Positions 36,213 to 44,999 of a DNA stretch of 64,000 bases are shown here, one piece after another. The stretch spans positions 62,001 to 126,000 of the forward strand of contig CAADGV010000021.1 in NCBI GenBank assembly GCA_900696645.1. The letters run 5' to 3'. How positions within the stretch are numbered: position 1 is the stretch's first letter; each line of letters begins with the position of its first letter. A model generated the notes under the pieces. That model had not been told where the DNA came from and made no database searches. It saw only the letters and a list, made by a program, of their open reading frames with translations. Source of the stretch: an uncultured Chlorobiota bacterium. Lineage in GTDB: Bacteria; Bacteroidota; Ignavibacteria; UBA10030; UBA6906. A program made the translations under genes and the position numbers.

Positions 36213-36563
36213 TCAGGCGGCGGATTGGAGTTGCATGCGTGCTTCGGCCAGTCTGCGAAGCATGGCAAGGCAAATCCCTGTATTACCCACCTGATTGTAT
36301 TCAACTGCAAATGACCAGAGTATCGGGCTAAGCCGGTCTGCGATTCCGATATTTTCTTCAGTGAATTCGATGCTGTTGACAATCCGTGAAAGTCGAACGA
36401 TAAGTACCGGAGCATACTCAAGTATCAACTGGCTGCTTTTTGTTTCCAGAAGAACTTCAAAGAACTCGACAATCCTCAGCATTTGAATCCGTTTGCTGGA
36501 TTGGGCATTCATGGCCTCCAGAACGTCCTGGAATCGGCTCTCGACAAGTTTCGGGTTCAGCAT
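36213..36563 (-). CDS. Small all-helical protein, function unknown
   Basis: 116 residues from the ATG at 36563, with GAGGG upstream. The sequence is amphipathic helix throughout (MLNPKLVESRFQDVLEAMNA..., VEFFEVLLETKSSQLILEYA, LAMLRRLAEARMQLQSAA), with no Cys, signal or membrane segment. I do not recognise a family. It is monocistronic and has operator-like palindromes 60-100 bp upstream, which suggests regulated expression. Confidence 0.6.
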   Translation of the reverse strand: MLNPKLVESRFQDVLEAMNAQSSKRIQMLRIVEFFEVLLETKSSQLILEYAPVLIVRLSRIVNSIEFTEENIGIADRLSPILWSFAVEYNQVGNTGICLAMLRRLAEARMQLQSAA

Positions 36564-36621
36564 GGTTTCCCTCACGAATCAACTTACACATATGAAATGT
36601 AACTTATGGAAAGCTGATTAT

Positions 36622-36663
36622 CTGTCAGGAGAATCCTGAAAATTGCCTCGAAATTCCTGACAG
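36622..36663. promoter_or_regulatory. Overlapping palindromes, possible operator
   Basis: CTGTCAGGA (36622-36630) is inverted exactly as TCCTGACAG (36655-36663). TCAGGA (36625-36630) is also inverted as TCCTGA at 36634-36639. The first half-site can therefore pair with either of two partners. Confidence 0.45.
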
Positions 36664-36873
36664 CGGGCTTCGATTATCCCTACACTGCAAAGATGAGAAA
36701 ATGATGGCCTTCTCGGCATATCAGTGAAACGGCCAGCAAAATGATTGGCGCCTATTTGCGTTAATTGGCGGTTTGTGTAACATCAGTTGTTATCACACGG
36801 CTGAACGGCACGAGATTCCATTGGTTTCGTTGATTTTCCGTGGCCTTTTGGTTACTTTGATTCACAGTTTCAG

Positions 36874-36892
36874 TCCCGACGAAACGTCGGGA
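36874..36892 (+). repeat. Perfect short hairpin in the leader of the GT2 gene
   Basis: TCCCGACG AAA CGTCGGGA, an 8-bp stem with a 3-nt loop, 24 bp before the GT2 start. No T-run follows, so it is not a classic terminator. It could be a dispersed palindromic repeat or a leader structure. Confidence 0.5.
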
Positions 36893-36916
36893 TTAGTGTT
36901 TTCAGAGAGCAGCCAC

Positions 36917-38068
36917 ATGCCCGATCAAACCACGGATCCCTCCGGCCAACAAGGTCAACAGCCCGAACGTCATAACCGCCCTCAACGCGGCCGCAATTAT
37001 TACCGGCAAAGGCGACAGGAAGCGGAGAAACCCGTTGAAACAGTCCAGTCCGAAAAGGAAGCAGCCCGCCCTCAGCAAAACCAACAGATTCAACGTGCAC
37101 AGCAGGAACGGAGGCCGCAGTTTCACCAGCACACGAATCGTCTCGGCGTGACCGTGGTGATTCCTCTCTACAATGAGGAGGGATCGCTGAGAGAATTGCA
37201 CAGCCAACTTCGCTCGACGCTGCAGCGTACGAATTCACGGTATGAATTGATCTTTGTTGATGATGGCAGCACCGACAAATCGTTTCAGGTGCTGCGTGAT
37301 TTGAAGCGGATTGACGGGCGTGTTAAGATCATCCGGTTCAGACGTAATTTCGGAAAGAGTGCGGCACTCGCTGTCGGTTTTGAAAAAGCGCAGGGCGAGT
37401 ATGTAATTACGATGGACGCCGATCTGCAAGACGACCCGGCGGAAATCCCGAGCTTGATTAGAAAGCTGGAAGAAGGATACGATCTCGTCTCGGGCTGGAA
37501 GAAAGTTCGCAAGGACCCGATCACCAAGACAATTCCGTCAAGGTTCTTCAACTTTGTAACAAGGGTGATGTCGGGAATCAAGATTCACGATTTCAACTGC
37601 GGGTTAAAGGCCTACCGGAATGAGGTGGTGAAATCGGTGCAGGTGTACGGCGAGTTGCACAGGTACGTTCCTGTGCTGGCGCACAACGAGGGGTTCAAGG
37701 TGGGAGAAATGGTTGTGCAACACCGCCCGCGCAAGTTCGGCAAGACGAAATTCGGCATCGGCAGATTCTGGAAAGGCTATCTTGATCTGCTGACCGTATT
37801 GTTTACCACACGCTACTTCCGCCGCCCTCTCCACCTGTTCGGCTTCTGGGGAATGGTTGCCGTGTTCGCCGGCTTTGTGATCGACGGCTGGCTGGCTGTT
37901 GAATGGTACCTCGGCAAAACCGCGCTCAGCAATCGCCCGCTGTTTCTCGGCGGAATCCTGCTTATCATTGTCGGGATTCAGTTCATCTCCATCGGATTGT
38001 TGGGAGAGATGATCAGCAAGTCGAAGCGCACAACCGACGAGTACGCTATCCGCGACTATATCAAATAG
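36917..38068 (+). CDS. GT2 polyprenyl-phosphate glycosyltransferase (DPM1/GtrB-like)
   Basis: 383 residues from the ATG at 36917; the frame is open further upstream but that part is not protein-like. Residues 1-75 are a Gln/Arg/Pro-rich, probably disordered extension. The GT-A domain follows with VTVVIPLYNEEGSL, ELIFVDDGSTD and VITMDADLQDDPAEI. Two membrane helices lie near the C-terminus (HLFGFWGMVAVFAGFVIDG; LFLGGILLIIVGIQFISIGL). The enzyme most likely moves a sugar from a nucleotide donor to undecaprenyl phosphate at the inner membrane. First gene of the surface-glycan block. Confidence 0.88.
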   Translation: MPDQTTDPSGQQGQQPERHNRPQRGRNYYRQRRQEAEKPVETVQSEKEAARPQQNQQIQRAQQERRPQFHQHTNRLGVTVVIPLYNEEGSLRELHSQLRSTLQRTNSRYELIFVDDGSTDKSFQVLRDLKRIDGRVKIIRFRRNFGKSAALAVGFEKAQGEYVITMDADLQDDPAEIPSLIRKLEEGYDLVSGWKKVRKDPITKTIPSRFFNFVTRVMSGIKIHDFNCGLKAYRNEVVKSVQVYGELHRYVPVLAHNEGFKVGEMVVQHRPRKFGKTKFGIGRFWKGYLDLLTVLFTTRYFRRPLHLFGFWGMVAVFAGFVIDGWLAVEWYLGKTALSNRPLFLGGILLIIVGIQFISIGLLGEMISKSKRTTDEYAIRDYIK

Positions 38069-38122
38069 CGGCTCCCCGCTTCTACGTTGCCTCAGCAGTG
38101 ATCAGAATCCTCGAATTGCCCC

Positions 38123-40444
38123 ATGTCAAAAGCTGAAAAGAAATCCACGCCCTCACGCGCTCCGGCCCTTGTTCGTCAGTTCGAACTCACGAACATGCAG
38201 TGTGTTCTCATTCTCACCGCGCTTGTGTTCGTGTTCTTCCACAAAATCATTCTCGGTCAGGCATACTTCTGGGAGGATTTCATTTACCAGAACTATCCCT
38301 TCCGGCATTTTGCCGCAACATCACTTGCATCGGGTGAACTACCTCTCTGGAATCCCTACACATTCAACGGCATGCCGTTCCTTGCCGATATTCAGACTAC
38401 CGTGTTGTACATTCCTTGCCTGCTGCTTACGTTGTTCGTCACAAACGGATCGCTCAACTACTACTGGCTGGAACTGATGATCATCCTGCATTTTGTGTTG
38501 GCGGGAGTCGGTATGTTCTATCTGGCCAAATCGTTCAAGCTAAACAACATTCCTGCGTTGTTCGCTGGCGTTGCGTACATGCTTTCCGGTTATATGATTG
38601 TGCACGCCATCCATCAGCAGAACGTTACGCTTGTCGCATGGTATCCGCTTGTGGTTCTTCTCTTCCGCAAAGCGCTAAGCGAAGAACGCTGGCTGTACGT
38701 CTTCGTTTGCGGATTGCTGTTGGGGCACTCAATTCTGGCCGGTTATCCGCAGTTGTCGCTCTATCTTTACATGTTTCTCGGGTTGTACTTTCTGCTGGAA
38801 TTGCTGACAACCCACAAGGGAAATGAACTACTTTCACGTCCCGCGCTTGCCATGACGGCGAAGGCGGCAACCGTCCTCGTGATATCCATCGCGCTTGCGG
38901 CAATTCAGCTTCTGCCGACATTTGAACTATCGGATCTATCGGATCGCGCGCAGATTACGTTCGAGAAGGCGAGCGAAGGATCGCTTGCGTGGTCGCAATT
39001 GGCAACACTCTTCTTTCCGAAAATGTTCGGAACAGCCGGAGCTGCGGGCTTCGAATATTTCGGGCCGGGACAATACTTCTATTACTGGGAAACATGCATC
39101 TATCTTGGCATTCTTCCGTTGCTGCTTGCCGCACTTTCGGTTGTCCATAGAAAAGACAAGTATGTTGCATTTTTTTGGGCTACTGCTATCTTCTCGATCC
39201 TGTTCGCGTTGGGGAACAACTTTGTTCTCTATAACCTGTTCTACGAATTTGTTCCGGGCTTTTCAACCTTCAGAATTCCCGCACGCATGGGTATTTTGCT
39301 GACTCTTTCTGTCTCGCTGCTTTCTGCATTCTCCCTCCAACATCTCCTGTATCAGGCGAAGGGCGAAAAGGAACGGAAAGCGTTGCGCAACATTCTGCTC
39401 ATTGCAGGCGGTGTCGGCATCCTGTTGTACTTCATGATTACCTCAGGGGGCTTTGCAAGCTCCATCACCGGCGCATCGTATCAGCAAGTTGCGCCGATTG
39501 TTTCAAAAGGCATCACTCCTTCCATTCTTTTACTTTTGGCAAGTGTTCTTCTTGTGTTTGGAATATTGATGAAGGGAAACCTGACCAAATTTGCCGGATT
39601 GCTGCTCGTCGGGCTCTTCTTTGTTGACATGTTCATGTTCGGGGGAAGCCAGAACAACGGCACCATGAATCCTTCCGACTATTTCAAGCGCCGAACCGAC
39701 CTCGTAGACCTTTTCAAGAAAGACGGAGAACAAGAACTGTTCCGCGTAAACACACGCAACGCTCGAGGAATTCTGCCGGGATGGGATAGAAATCAGGGAA
39801 TGATCGACCGGGTATTCATGATGGAAGGCTACACGCCTCTCGCGCTTGAGCGCAAGTATGCCCCGTTTGCTTCCGGCGAACAGAGTCTCGATTTATTGAA
39901 CGTCAAGTACAAAACCGTTTTCGACGAACAGTCCGGCCAGCAAACCCTTGTGGAACACACAACCCGGCTGCCGCGGGCGTTCTTTGTGTATGATGTTCAC
40001 GTGGCCCGAACCGATGAAGAACTCCTCGCCTACATCAAGAGTCCCGACTTCAATCATCGAACGACGGCTGTAGTTGAGAAGGCGTTGATGATTCCGGAGC
40101 CTGAACAACCGCCGGACAGGCAGGCGAATATCACACATTATTCAAACAATAACATTGTCATCAACGCGAAGTCGAGCCATGACGGCGTGTTGGTTCTAAG
40201 CGAGATTTTCTATCCGGGCTGGAGGGCGTATGTTGACGGCGTCGAGACGGAAATCTACCGGACAAATTATCATCTGCGAAGCATTGCCGTCGGCGCCGGT
40301 GAGCATTCTATTGAAATGCGTTTTCAACCTTCGACGTTTTCGAACGGGGCATGGATTTCAGGCGGAACACTTCTCTTGTGTATTGCCGGAGTATTGTTGT
40401 CCCGGTTGAGGGGCCGTACCGTTCGCAGTGAGTCTGTATCATGA
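38123..40444 (+). CDS. YfhO-family polytopic membrane protein, copy 1
   Basis: 773 residues with about a dozen membrane helices. The family motifs are WEDFIYQNYPFRHFAATSL, GELPLWNPYTFNGMPFLAD and a periplasmic C-terminal beta domain ending LSEIFYPGWRAYVDG and GEHSIEMRFQP. YfhO proteins are GT-C-like and in some Gram-positives add sugars to lipoteichoic acid; in this phylum the substrate is unknown. The stop overlaps the next start (ATGA). A paralogue lies at 52165..54702. Confidence 0.87.
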   Translation: MSKAEKKSTPSRAPALVRQFELTNMQCVLILTALVFVFFHKIILGQAYFWEDFIYQNYPFRHFAATSLASGELPLWNPYTFNGMPFLADIQTTVLYIPCLLLTLFVTNGSLNYYWLELMIILHFVLAGVGMFYLAKSFKLNNIPALFAGVAYMLSGYMIVHAIHQQNVTLVAWYPLVVLLFRKALSEERWLYVFVCGLLLGHSILAGYPQLSLYLYMFLGLYFLLELLTTHKGNELLSRPALAMTAKAATVLVISIALAAIQLLPTFELSDLSDRAQITFEKASEGSLAWSQLATLFFPKMFGTAGAAGFEYFGPGQYFYYWETCIYLGILPLLLAALSVVHRKDKYVAFFWATAIFSILFALGNNFVLYNLFYEFVPGFSTFRIPARMGILLTLSVSLLSAFSLQHLLYQAKGEKERKALRNILLIAGGVGILLYFMITSGGFASSITGASYQQVAPIVSKGITPSILLLLASVLLVFGILMKGNLTKFAGLLLVGLFFVDMFMFGGSQNNGTMNPSDYFKRRTDLVDLFKKDGEQELFRVNTRNARGILPGWDRNQGMIDRVFMMEGYTPLALERKYAPFASGEQSLDLLNVKYKTVFDEQSGQQTLVEHTTRLPRAFFVYDVHVARTDEELLAYIKSPDFNHRTTAVVEKALMIPEPEQPPDRQANITHYSNNNIVINAKSSHDGVLVLSEIFYPGWRAYVDGVETEIYRTNYHLRSIAVGAGEHSIEMRFQPSTFSNGAWISGGTLLLCIAGVLLSRLRGRTVRSESVS

Positions 40445-41571
40445 ACATTATCATCGTTGGTGCCGCGTCTCCGTGGCGCGGCGGCATTGCGCATCATACG
40501 GCACTTCTGTTTCAGGAGTTAAGCAAGAACAATGCTGTTCAGGTCATCACATTCAAACGGCAGTATCCGGCATTCCTGTTTCCGGGCAAAACGCAGAATG
40601 AAGTAGATGAGATGATCCGCATTCCGACGGAGATGCGTATCGATTCTATGAATCCGCTGACATGGCTCGCAACCGGACGGGAAATCAAAAGGCGTAAGCC
40701 CGACCTTCTCATCTTTACATATTCGCTGCCGTTCTTCGGACCCTGTTACGGAACGATTGCCCGAACAGCAACGCGGGGAACGGAAACAAAAGTTCTCTTT
40801 CTCTGTCACAACATTGTGCCGCACGAACGGAGACCCGGTGATGTGACGTTTACGCGGTTCGCGTTGAAGGCGGCGGATTTCTACATTGTTCAATCCGATG
40901 CCGTCGAGCGTGATCTCAAGAAGTTTTTTCCGGGTGCTATGTACAGAAAGATTCCTCATCCTGTGTACAACATTTTCGGCTCTCCGGTAGAGAAGCGGGC
41001 TGCCCGTGAACAGCTTGGCATAACCGACGAACGGGTGTTGCTCTGTTTCGGCTATGTCCGGGCATACAAGGGCCTCCGCACAATGCTGGAGGCAATGCCG
41101 ATGATTCTGAAGGAGATGAGTGTTCGGCTTCTGGTCGTGGGCGAGTTCTACGATACTCGTGAAACGTATGAACAACTGATTTCGGATTACGGATTGCGGC
41201 ACAACGTTACCGTTGTGTCGGACTATGTTGCAAACGAAACGGTAGCCTTGTATTTTTCTGCCGCCAATGTAGCGATGTTGCCCTACACATCGGCAACCCA
41301 AAGCGGCATTGCACAGATAGCGTACAACTTTAACAAACCTGTGATTGCAACGAATGTCGGTGGATTGGGAGAAGTTGTGCGTGACGGCGTGACGGGATTT
41401 GTTGTTCCGCCGAAGGATCCGGAAGCGTTGGCAAATGCCGTTCTACGCTTTTTCAAGGAAGAACGGGAAGCAGAATTCACTGCACATGTCGAGATTGAGA
41501 AGAGGAAATACAGTTGGGAAGCAATGGCAAATGCGATTGATGATCTCTTCAAGGCGAGGATTCACCGCTGA
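40441..41571 (+). CDS. GT4-family glycosyltransferase
   Basis: 376 residues, GT-B fold. The N-terminal domain begins IIIVGAASPWRGGIAHHTALL. The donor-binding region has LCFGYVRAYKGLRTMLEA, LLVVGEFYD, and AMLPYTSATQSGIAQIAYNF followed by PVIATNVGGLGEVVRDG. The last residues and the stop codon (IHR-stop) are encoded by the left inverted repeat of the inserted element that follows, so the native C-terminus may have been altered. Confidence 0.9.
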   Translation: MNIIIVGAASPWRGGIAHHTALLFQELSKNNAVQVITFKRQYPAFLFPGKTQNEVDEMIRIPTEMRIDSMNPLTWLATGREIKRRKPDLLIFTYSLPFFGPCYGTIARTATRGTETKVLFLCHNIVPHERRPGDVTFTRFALKAADFYIVQSDAVERDLKKFFPGAMYRKIPHPVYNIFGSPVEKRAAREQLGITDERVLLCFGYVRAYKGLRTMLEAMPMILKEMSVRLLVVGEFYDTRETYEQLISDYGLRHNVTVVSDYVANETVALYFSAANVAMLPYTSATQSGIAQIAYNFNKPVIATNVGGLGEVVRDGVTGFVVPPKDPEALANAVLRFFKEEREAEFTAHVEIEKRKYSWEAMANAIDDLFKARIHR

Positions 41572-41590
41572 GACGCGGAGATCGCTGAGG
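41561..41590 (+). repeat. Left inverted repeat of the GxxExxY element
   Basis: CACCGCTGAGACGC plus GGAGATCGCTGAGG (41563-41590) matches the reverse complement of 41970-41997 at 26 of 28 positions. It contains the stop codon of the upstream glycosyltransferase. Confidence 0.85.
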
Positions 41591-41595
41591 TAGAT

Positions 41596-41998
41596 ATGCT
41601 GATTAATGTGATTACCGAAAAGATAATTGGCGCTTCATCGTGCGTTAGGACCTGGTCTCCTTGAATCCGCTTACGAAGAATGCTTAACCAAGGAATTTGA
41701 ACTCATTGGTTTGAAGTTTGAAAGACAAAGAACGGTGCCTTTAGAGTTCAAAGGAATCCGACTCGATTGTGGATATAGGGTCGATTTTCTTGTAGAATCA
41801 AGTGTTGTCGTTGAGCTCAAATCAGTTGATGCAATTACGCCAATCTTCCTGGCTCAGGTTCTTACATACCTTCGCCTGCTGGACAAACAAGTTGGATTGC
41901 TAATCAACTTCAATACCCCGGTACTAAAGAATGGAATCAAACGCTTGGTGAACAATTATCGTGAAGAACCCTCAGCGTTCTCGGCGTCTCAGCGGTGA
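41596..41998 (+). pseudogene. Frameshifted GxxExxY-family gene inside an inverted-repeat element
   Basis: Family members typically begin like IxEKIIGAAxEVHRALGPGLLES. Here an ATG at 41596 opens MLINVITEKIIGA in one frame, while ALHRALGPGLLESAYEECL continues in the next frame from about 41630 to 41998. About 11 bases of the ancestral sequence appear to be missing at about 41632-41635. The rest is intact and typical (RQRTVPLEFKGIRLDCGYRV, VELKSVDAI, GLLINFNTPVLKNGIKRLV). A TTG at 41627 could start a shortened protein, but it would lack the first helix. The last eight residues come from the right inverted repeat. GxxExxY proteins have a PD-(D/E)XK nuclease-like look (DFLVE, VELKS) but no proven function. 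Confidence 0.8.
41970..41997 (-). repeat. Right inverted repeat of the GxxExxY element
   Basis: Inverted, 28-bp partner of 41563-41590 with two mismatches. It ends 12 bp before the ATG of the downstream methyltransferase. Confidence 0.85.
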
Positions 41999-42009
41999 GT
42001 AATTCACAT

Positions 42010-42774
42010 ATGAACGAACAAACCCGAAAATACTGGCAGTACGAATACGATGTTGCGGCCAAGTACATGGTTCCGCTTCTTGAGCTTTGGGGGGCATCCG
42101 TCAAAGGAGCCTCGGTGATCGATGTCGGTTGCGGCGAGGCGGGCGGACTCTGCGCAATGTACGACGCTGGGGCTGTACCGTGCTGCGGTTTCGATGTTGA
42201 AGTGGGGCGGGTGGACGCGGCAAACCGGTTGAAGGAAAACCGCAACATCCCGCTTGCCATCGGCAATCTGCACGACAATGAGCTTCCCTTCAGCACGTTT
42301 CAGTACGATCTTGTTATCCTGCACGACGTGTTCGAACATCTCGACGCAAAGGACGAAGTGATGAGAAAACTTGCGGCGTACGCAAAACCCTCCGGCAAAA
42401 TCATGATCACGTTTCCGCCGTATTACTCCGCGTATGGCGCGCATCAACAGTTGTTGAATACATCATGGGCAAAGCTGCCGTTCTTCCATCTTCTCCCGTT
42501 TACCATGACGCAGGTTGTTCCCCGTTTGAAAGGCGAGGAACAATATTTTCTGGAAGAGGTCAGCAAGCTCGGCAGACTCAAAATGGGGATGAAGAAGTTC
42601 GAAACAATCGTTGAACGAAACGGATTGACAATAGCCGGCAAGCAGGCCTATCTTATCAGCCCGAATCACATCCGGTTCGGTTTGAAGCCCATTCCTGCGG
42701 GGAAGGTCGCAGAGATTCCGGTAATTGGTGAAGTAGTCTGCACGGGTGTTGTCTATCTTCTCTCAAAAACGTAG
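42010..42774 (+). CDS. SAM-dependent methyltransferase of the glycan cluster
   Basis: 254 residues from the ATG at 42010. A GTG at 41995 inside the inverted repeat is also in frame but no ribosome site supports it. SAM motif I is VIDVGCGEAGGL (about 37-48), followed by DLVILHDVFEHLDAKDEVM and KPSGKIMITFPPYYS. It is a class I methyltransferase that probably modifies a glycan or glycolipid. The element inserted just upstream may have removed its native ribosome site. Confidence 0.85.
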   Translation: MNEQTRKYWQYEYDVAAKYMVPLLELWGASVKGASVIDVGCGEAGGLCAMYDAGAVPCCGFDVEVGRVDAANRLKENRNIPLAIGNLHDNELPFSTFQYDLVILHDVFEHLDAKDEVMRKLAAYAKPSGKIMITFPPYYSAYGAHQQLLNTSWAKLPFFHLLPFTMTQVVPRLKGEEQYFLEEVSKLGRLKMGMKKFETIVERNGLTIAGKQAYLISPNHIRFGLKPIPAGKVAEIPVIGEVVCTGVVYLLSKT

Positions 42775-42812
42775 GTGAGACAGGTGTTGTTTACGGGCGA
42801 AAAGATGCCTTC

Positions 42813-43649
42813 ATGAATGAGCCCTCGGTCTTCATCATTCTTGTCAACTGGAACGGGAAGTCTGTAACTCTCGAATGTCTCAATTCACTTGCGGCGGTGA
42901 CGTATTCGAATGTCAAGGTCGTAGTTGTTGATAACGCGTCAACCGACGGTTCTGCGGCTGAGTTCAAAAAGCGGCACCCGCAAGTTGTTATTCTCGAACA
43001 GAATGAAAACCTCCGCTTTGCCGGAGGTAATAATGCGGGGATGAAGTATGCCATCGACGATGGGGCCGATCTGATCTGCCTGCTCAACAACGATACAACG
43101 GTGGACAAGGATTTCCTGACGCATCTTGTCTCTCGACTGCAATCCGATGGGAAGATCGGGATGGTTGCTCCCAAAATCTACTATTTCGATGATCCGAACC
43201 GCATCTGGTTTGCCGGAGGGGAAATCTCGATGTGGACGGGAACGATGAAGCATACCGGCATTCGTGAGCTTGACCGCGGCCAACATGATGCAGCGCGAGA
43301 AATTGACTACGCTTCAGGATGCTGCATTCTTACAAAACGGGAGGTTGTTGAACAGATCGGTATGTTGGACGAATCGTATTTCATGTACGGCGAAGATGCG
43401 GACTGGTGCATGCGCGCGCGGCGTGCCGGGTATTCCATCTGCTTCGAGCCGAAGGCGAAAGTCTGGCACAAGCTCTCGGTTGCCAGCGGCGGCCACCTTT
43501 CTCTTTTTAAGATGAAAAACAAATTCATCAGCAACTTCAGGTTCTTTTTCCGCTACTCGACATTTGCGCATAAACTCGTCTTTCCGTGGATGAACCTGCT
43601 GGTGAACGGATGGGCGGGAGTCCGGTATCTTCTTACAGCACGGCAGTAG
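42813..43649 (+). CDS. GT2 rhamnosyltransferase-like glycosyltransferase
   Basis: 278 residues. Typical of the WbbL/rhamnosyltransferase-like subfamily: VFIILVNWNGKSVTLECLNS, VVVVDNASTDGS, NLRFAGGNNAGM, LLNNDTTVD and the C-terminal FMYGEDADWCMRARRAGY. It adds one sugar to a growing glycan on the cytosolic face. The sugar is not determined. Confidence 0.88.
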   Translation: MNEPSVFIILVNWNGKSVTLECLNSLAAVTYSNVKVVVVDNASTDGSAAEFKKRHPQVVILEQNENLRFAGGNNAGMKYAIDDGADLICLLNNDTTVDKDFLTHLVSRLQSDGKIGMVAPKIYYFDDPNRIWFAGGEISMWTGTMKHTGIRELDRGQHDAAREIDYASGCCILTKREVVEQIGMLDESYFMYGEDADWCMRARRAGYSICFEPKAKVWHKLSVASGGHLSLFKMKNKFISNFRFFFRYSTFAHKLVFPWMNLLVNGWAGVRYLLTARQ

Positions 43650-43651
43650 CA

Positions 43652-44962
43652 GTGGAATTCGGAAAACATCTCAGCAAGGGCATCTGGGGATTGGCGGACA
43701 AAGCGCTGCCCGTTGTGTACGGCGTAGCGTACGTTGTTCTTGTTATCCGTGTGCTGCCGGAGGAAGAGTTCGGAAATTTTGTGCTGATTCAGGAAATTTT
43801 TCTGATTGTCACCGGACTTGCGATGGCGTTTGCGCTTCAACCTCTCCTGAAGTTCGGGGCAGAAGAAAACACGAACCAGCGAAGCATCCTGAGTGCGGCG
43901 CTGCTTCTCAACATTGCATTCATCCTCATCTTCTCCGTGATTGTGGTTGTTCTGGCCGGACCGTTCAGCATTCTCCTGAACTCGCCGCGTCTTGCACCGC
44001 TGATGCTCTACCTTCCGGCAATGTTTGCTGCTTCGTTTGTCCGCAACTACACACTTATTCTCCTTCAAAGCCGCTTTCAGATCAAACAAGTGTTTTGGGT
44101 GGATGCTGTTCACTTTGTCGGAGCGCCGGTGCTGATCTACGCCTATTCCAAGATGAATCTGTTCAACAGCGCCCTCGACCTGATCATGATCAACATTCTT
44201 TCTCTTGGCGCCTCGTCACTCATCGGGCTGTGGTTCAGCAGATCAATGATACAGTTGCAACTGCGGCCCGGCAAAGAAGAGCTTGTGATGATGTGGGATT
44301 ATGGTAAGTACACGCTCGGAGGAATCGTCAGCTATATGGTGTACACGAAGGCCGATTCATTCATTCTCTCGGCGTTCGGCGGGCCGGTGCAGGTAGCTGT
44401 TTACAATTCGGTGAAGATTTTCACCCGGATTTTCGACATGGTCGCGCAGGTTCTGCAGATGTTTGTACTGCCGGCGACATCACGGTTTGTTTCAAAAGGC
44501 GACGTTGCATCACTGAAAGTGTTCGTGGAAAAGGCGCTGAATTTCTCGACGGTCGGAATGACGCCGGTATTTGTCCTGTTTCTCTTTTTCGCGCCGCTGC
44601 TCGTTGGCATCGTGTATCAGGGCCGGTATGCTGAAGCAATACCTATGCTGCAGATTTTCGCCGTACTGTCATTCATTATTCCCGCAAGCGCCGTGGGTTC
44701 CAACACACTGCTCGGGCTCGGGCATGCAAGGTTGGGGTTTATCATTGGTCTCTTTCTCCTTATAGCATCAGTGGCGATATACATGGTGTTCATTCCCTGG
44801 CTTGGCCCGCTCGGGGCGACTATTGGCTATGTTCTCTCGACGCTTGTGCTTGCGTGGATGACAGTGTCGCAAATGAACCGATTTGTTCCTGTAACGTTCA
44901 GAGAGGTTGCCGCGAGAACAAACGACATCAAAGTATTCATTCGATCACGATTGAATGTTTAG
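43652..44962 (+). CDS. Oligosaccharide flippase (Wzx/MATE-like)
   Basis: About 436 residues with 12-14 predicted helices. It begins VEFGKHLSKGIWGLADKALPV and has the polysaccharide-export pattern FVLIQEIFLIVTGLAMAF and YTKADSFILSAFGG. I place the start at the GTG at 43652, just after the previous stop; an ATG at 43586 would overlap the upstream gene by 64 bp. It should flip the lipid-linked glycan across the inner membrane for the cluster. Confidence 0.85.
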   Translation: MEFGKHLSKGIWGLADKALPVVYGVAYVVLVIRVLPEEEFGNFVLIQEIFLIVTGLAMAFALQPLLKFGAEENTNQRSILSAALLLNIAFILIFSVIVVVLAGPFSILLNSPRLAPLMLYLPAMFAASFVRNYTLILLQSRFQIKQVFWVDAVHFVGAPVLIYAYSKMNLFNSALDLIMINILSLGASSLIGLWFSRSMIQLQLRPGKEELVMMWDYGKYTLGGIVSYMVYTKADSFILSAFGGPVQVAVYNSVKIFTRIFDMVAQVLQMFVLPATSRFVSKGDVASLKVFVEKALNFSTVGMTPVFVLFLFFAPLLVGIVYQGRYAEAIPMLQIFAVLSFIIPASAVGSNTLLGLGHARLGFIIGLFLLIASVAIYMVFIPWLGPLGATIGYVLSTLVLAWMTVSQMNRFVPVTFREVAARTNDIKVFIRSRLNV

Positions 44963-44999
44963 CTCTCTAAACGTCTATTCCCCTTAAGTTTTGATCCCC

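Larger units (their letters stand above)
36564..36916. other. Divergent control region between the small helical protein and the glycan cluster
   Basis: 353 bases without a gene. It contains TTACA-N9-TGTAA (36584-36602), the overlapping palindromes at 36622-36663 and a perfect hairpin at 36874-36892. Promoters for both divergent units must lie here, but I could not assign a convincing -35/-10 pair. Confidence 0.5.

Noticed and set aside
36874..36892. Rho-independent terminator before the glycan cluster
   Set aside because: The hairpin is perfect but has no T-run on either side and no rightward gene upstream to terminate.
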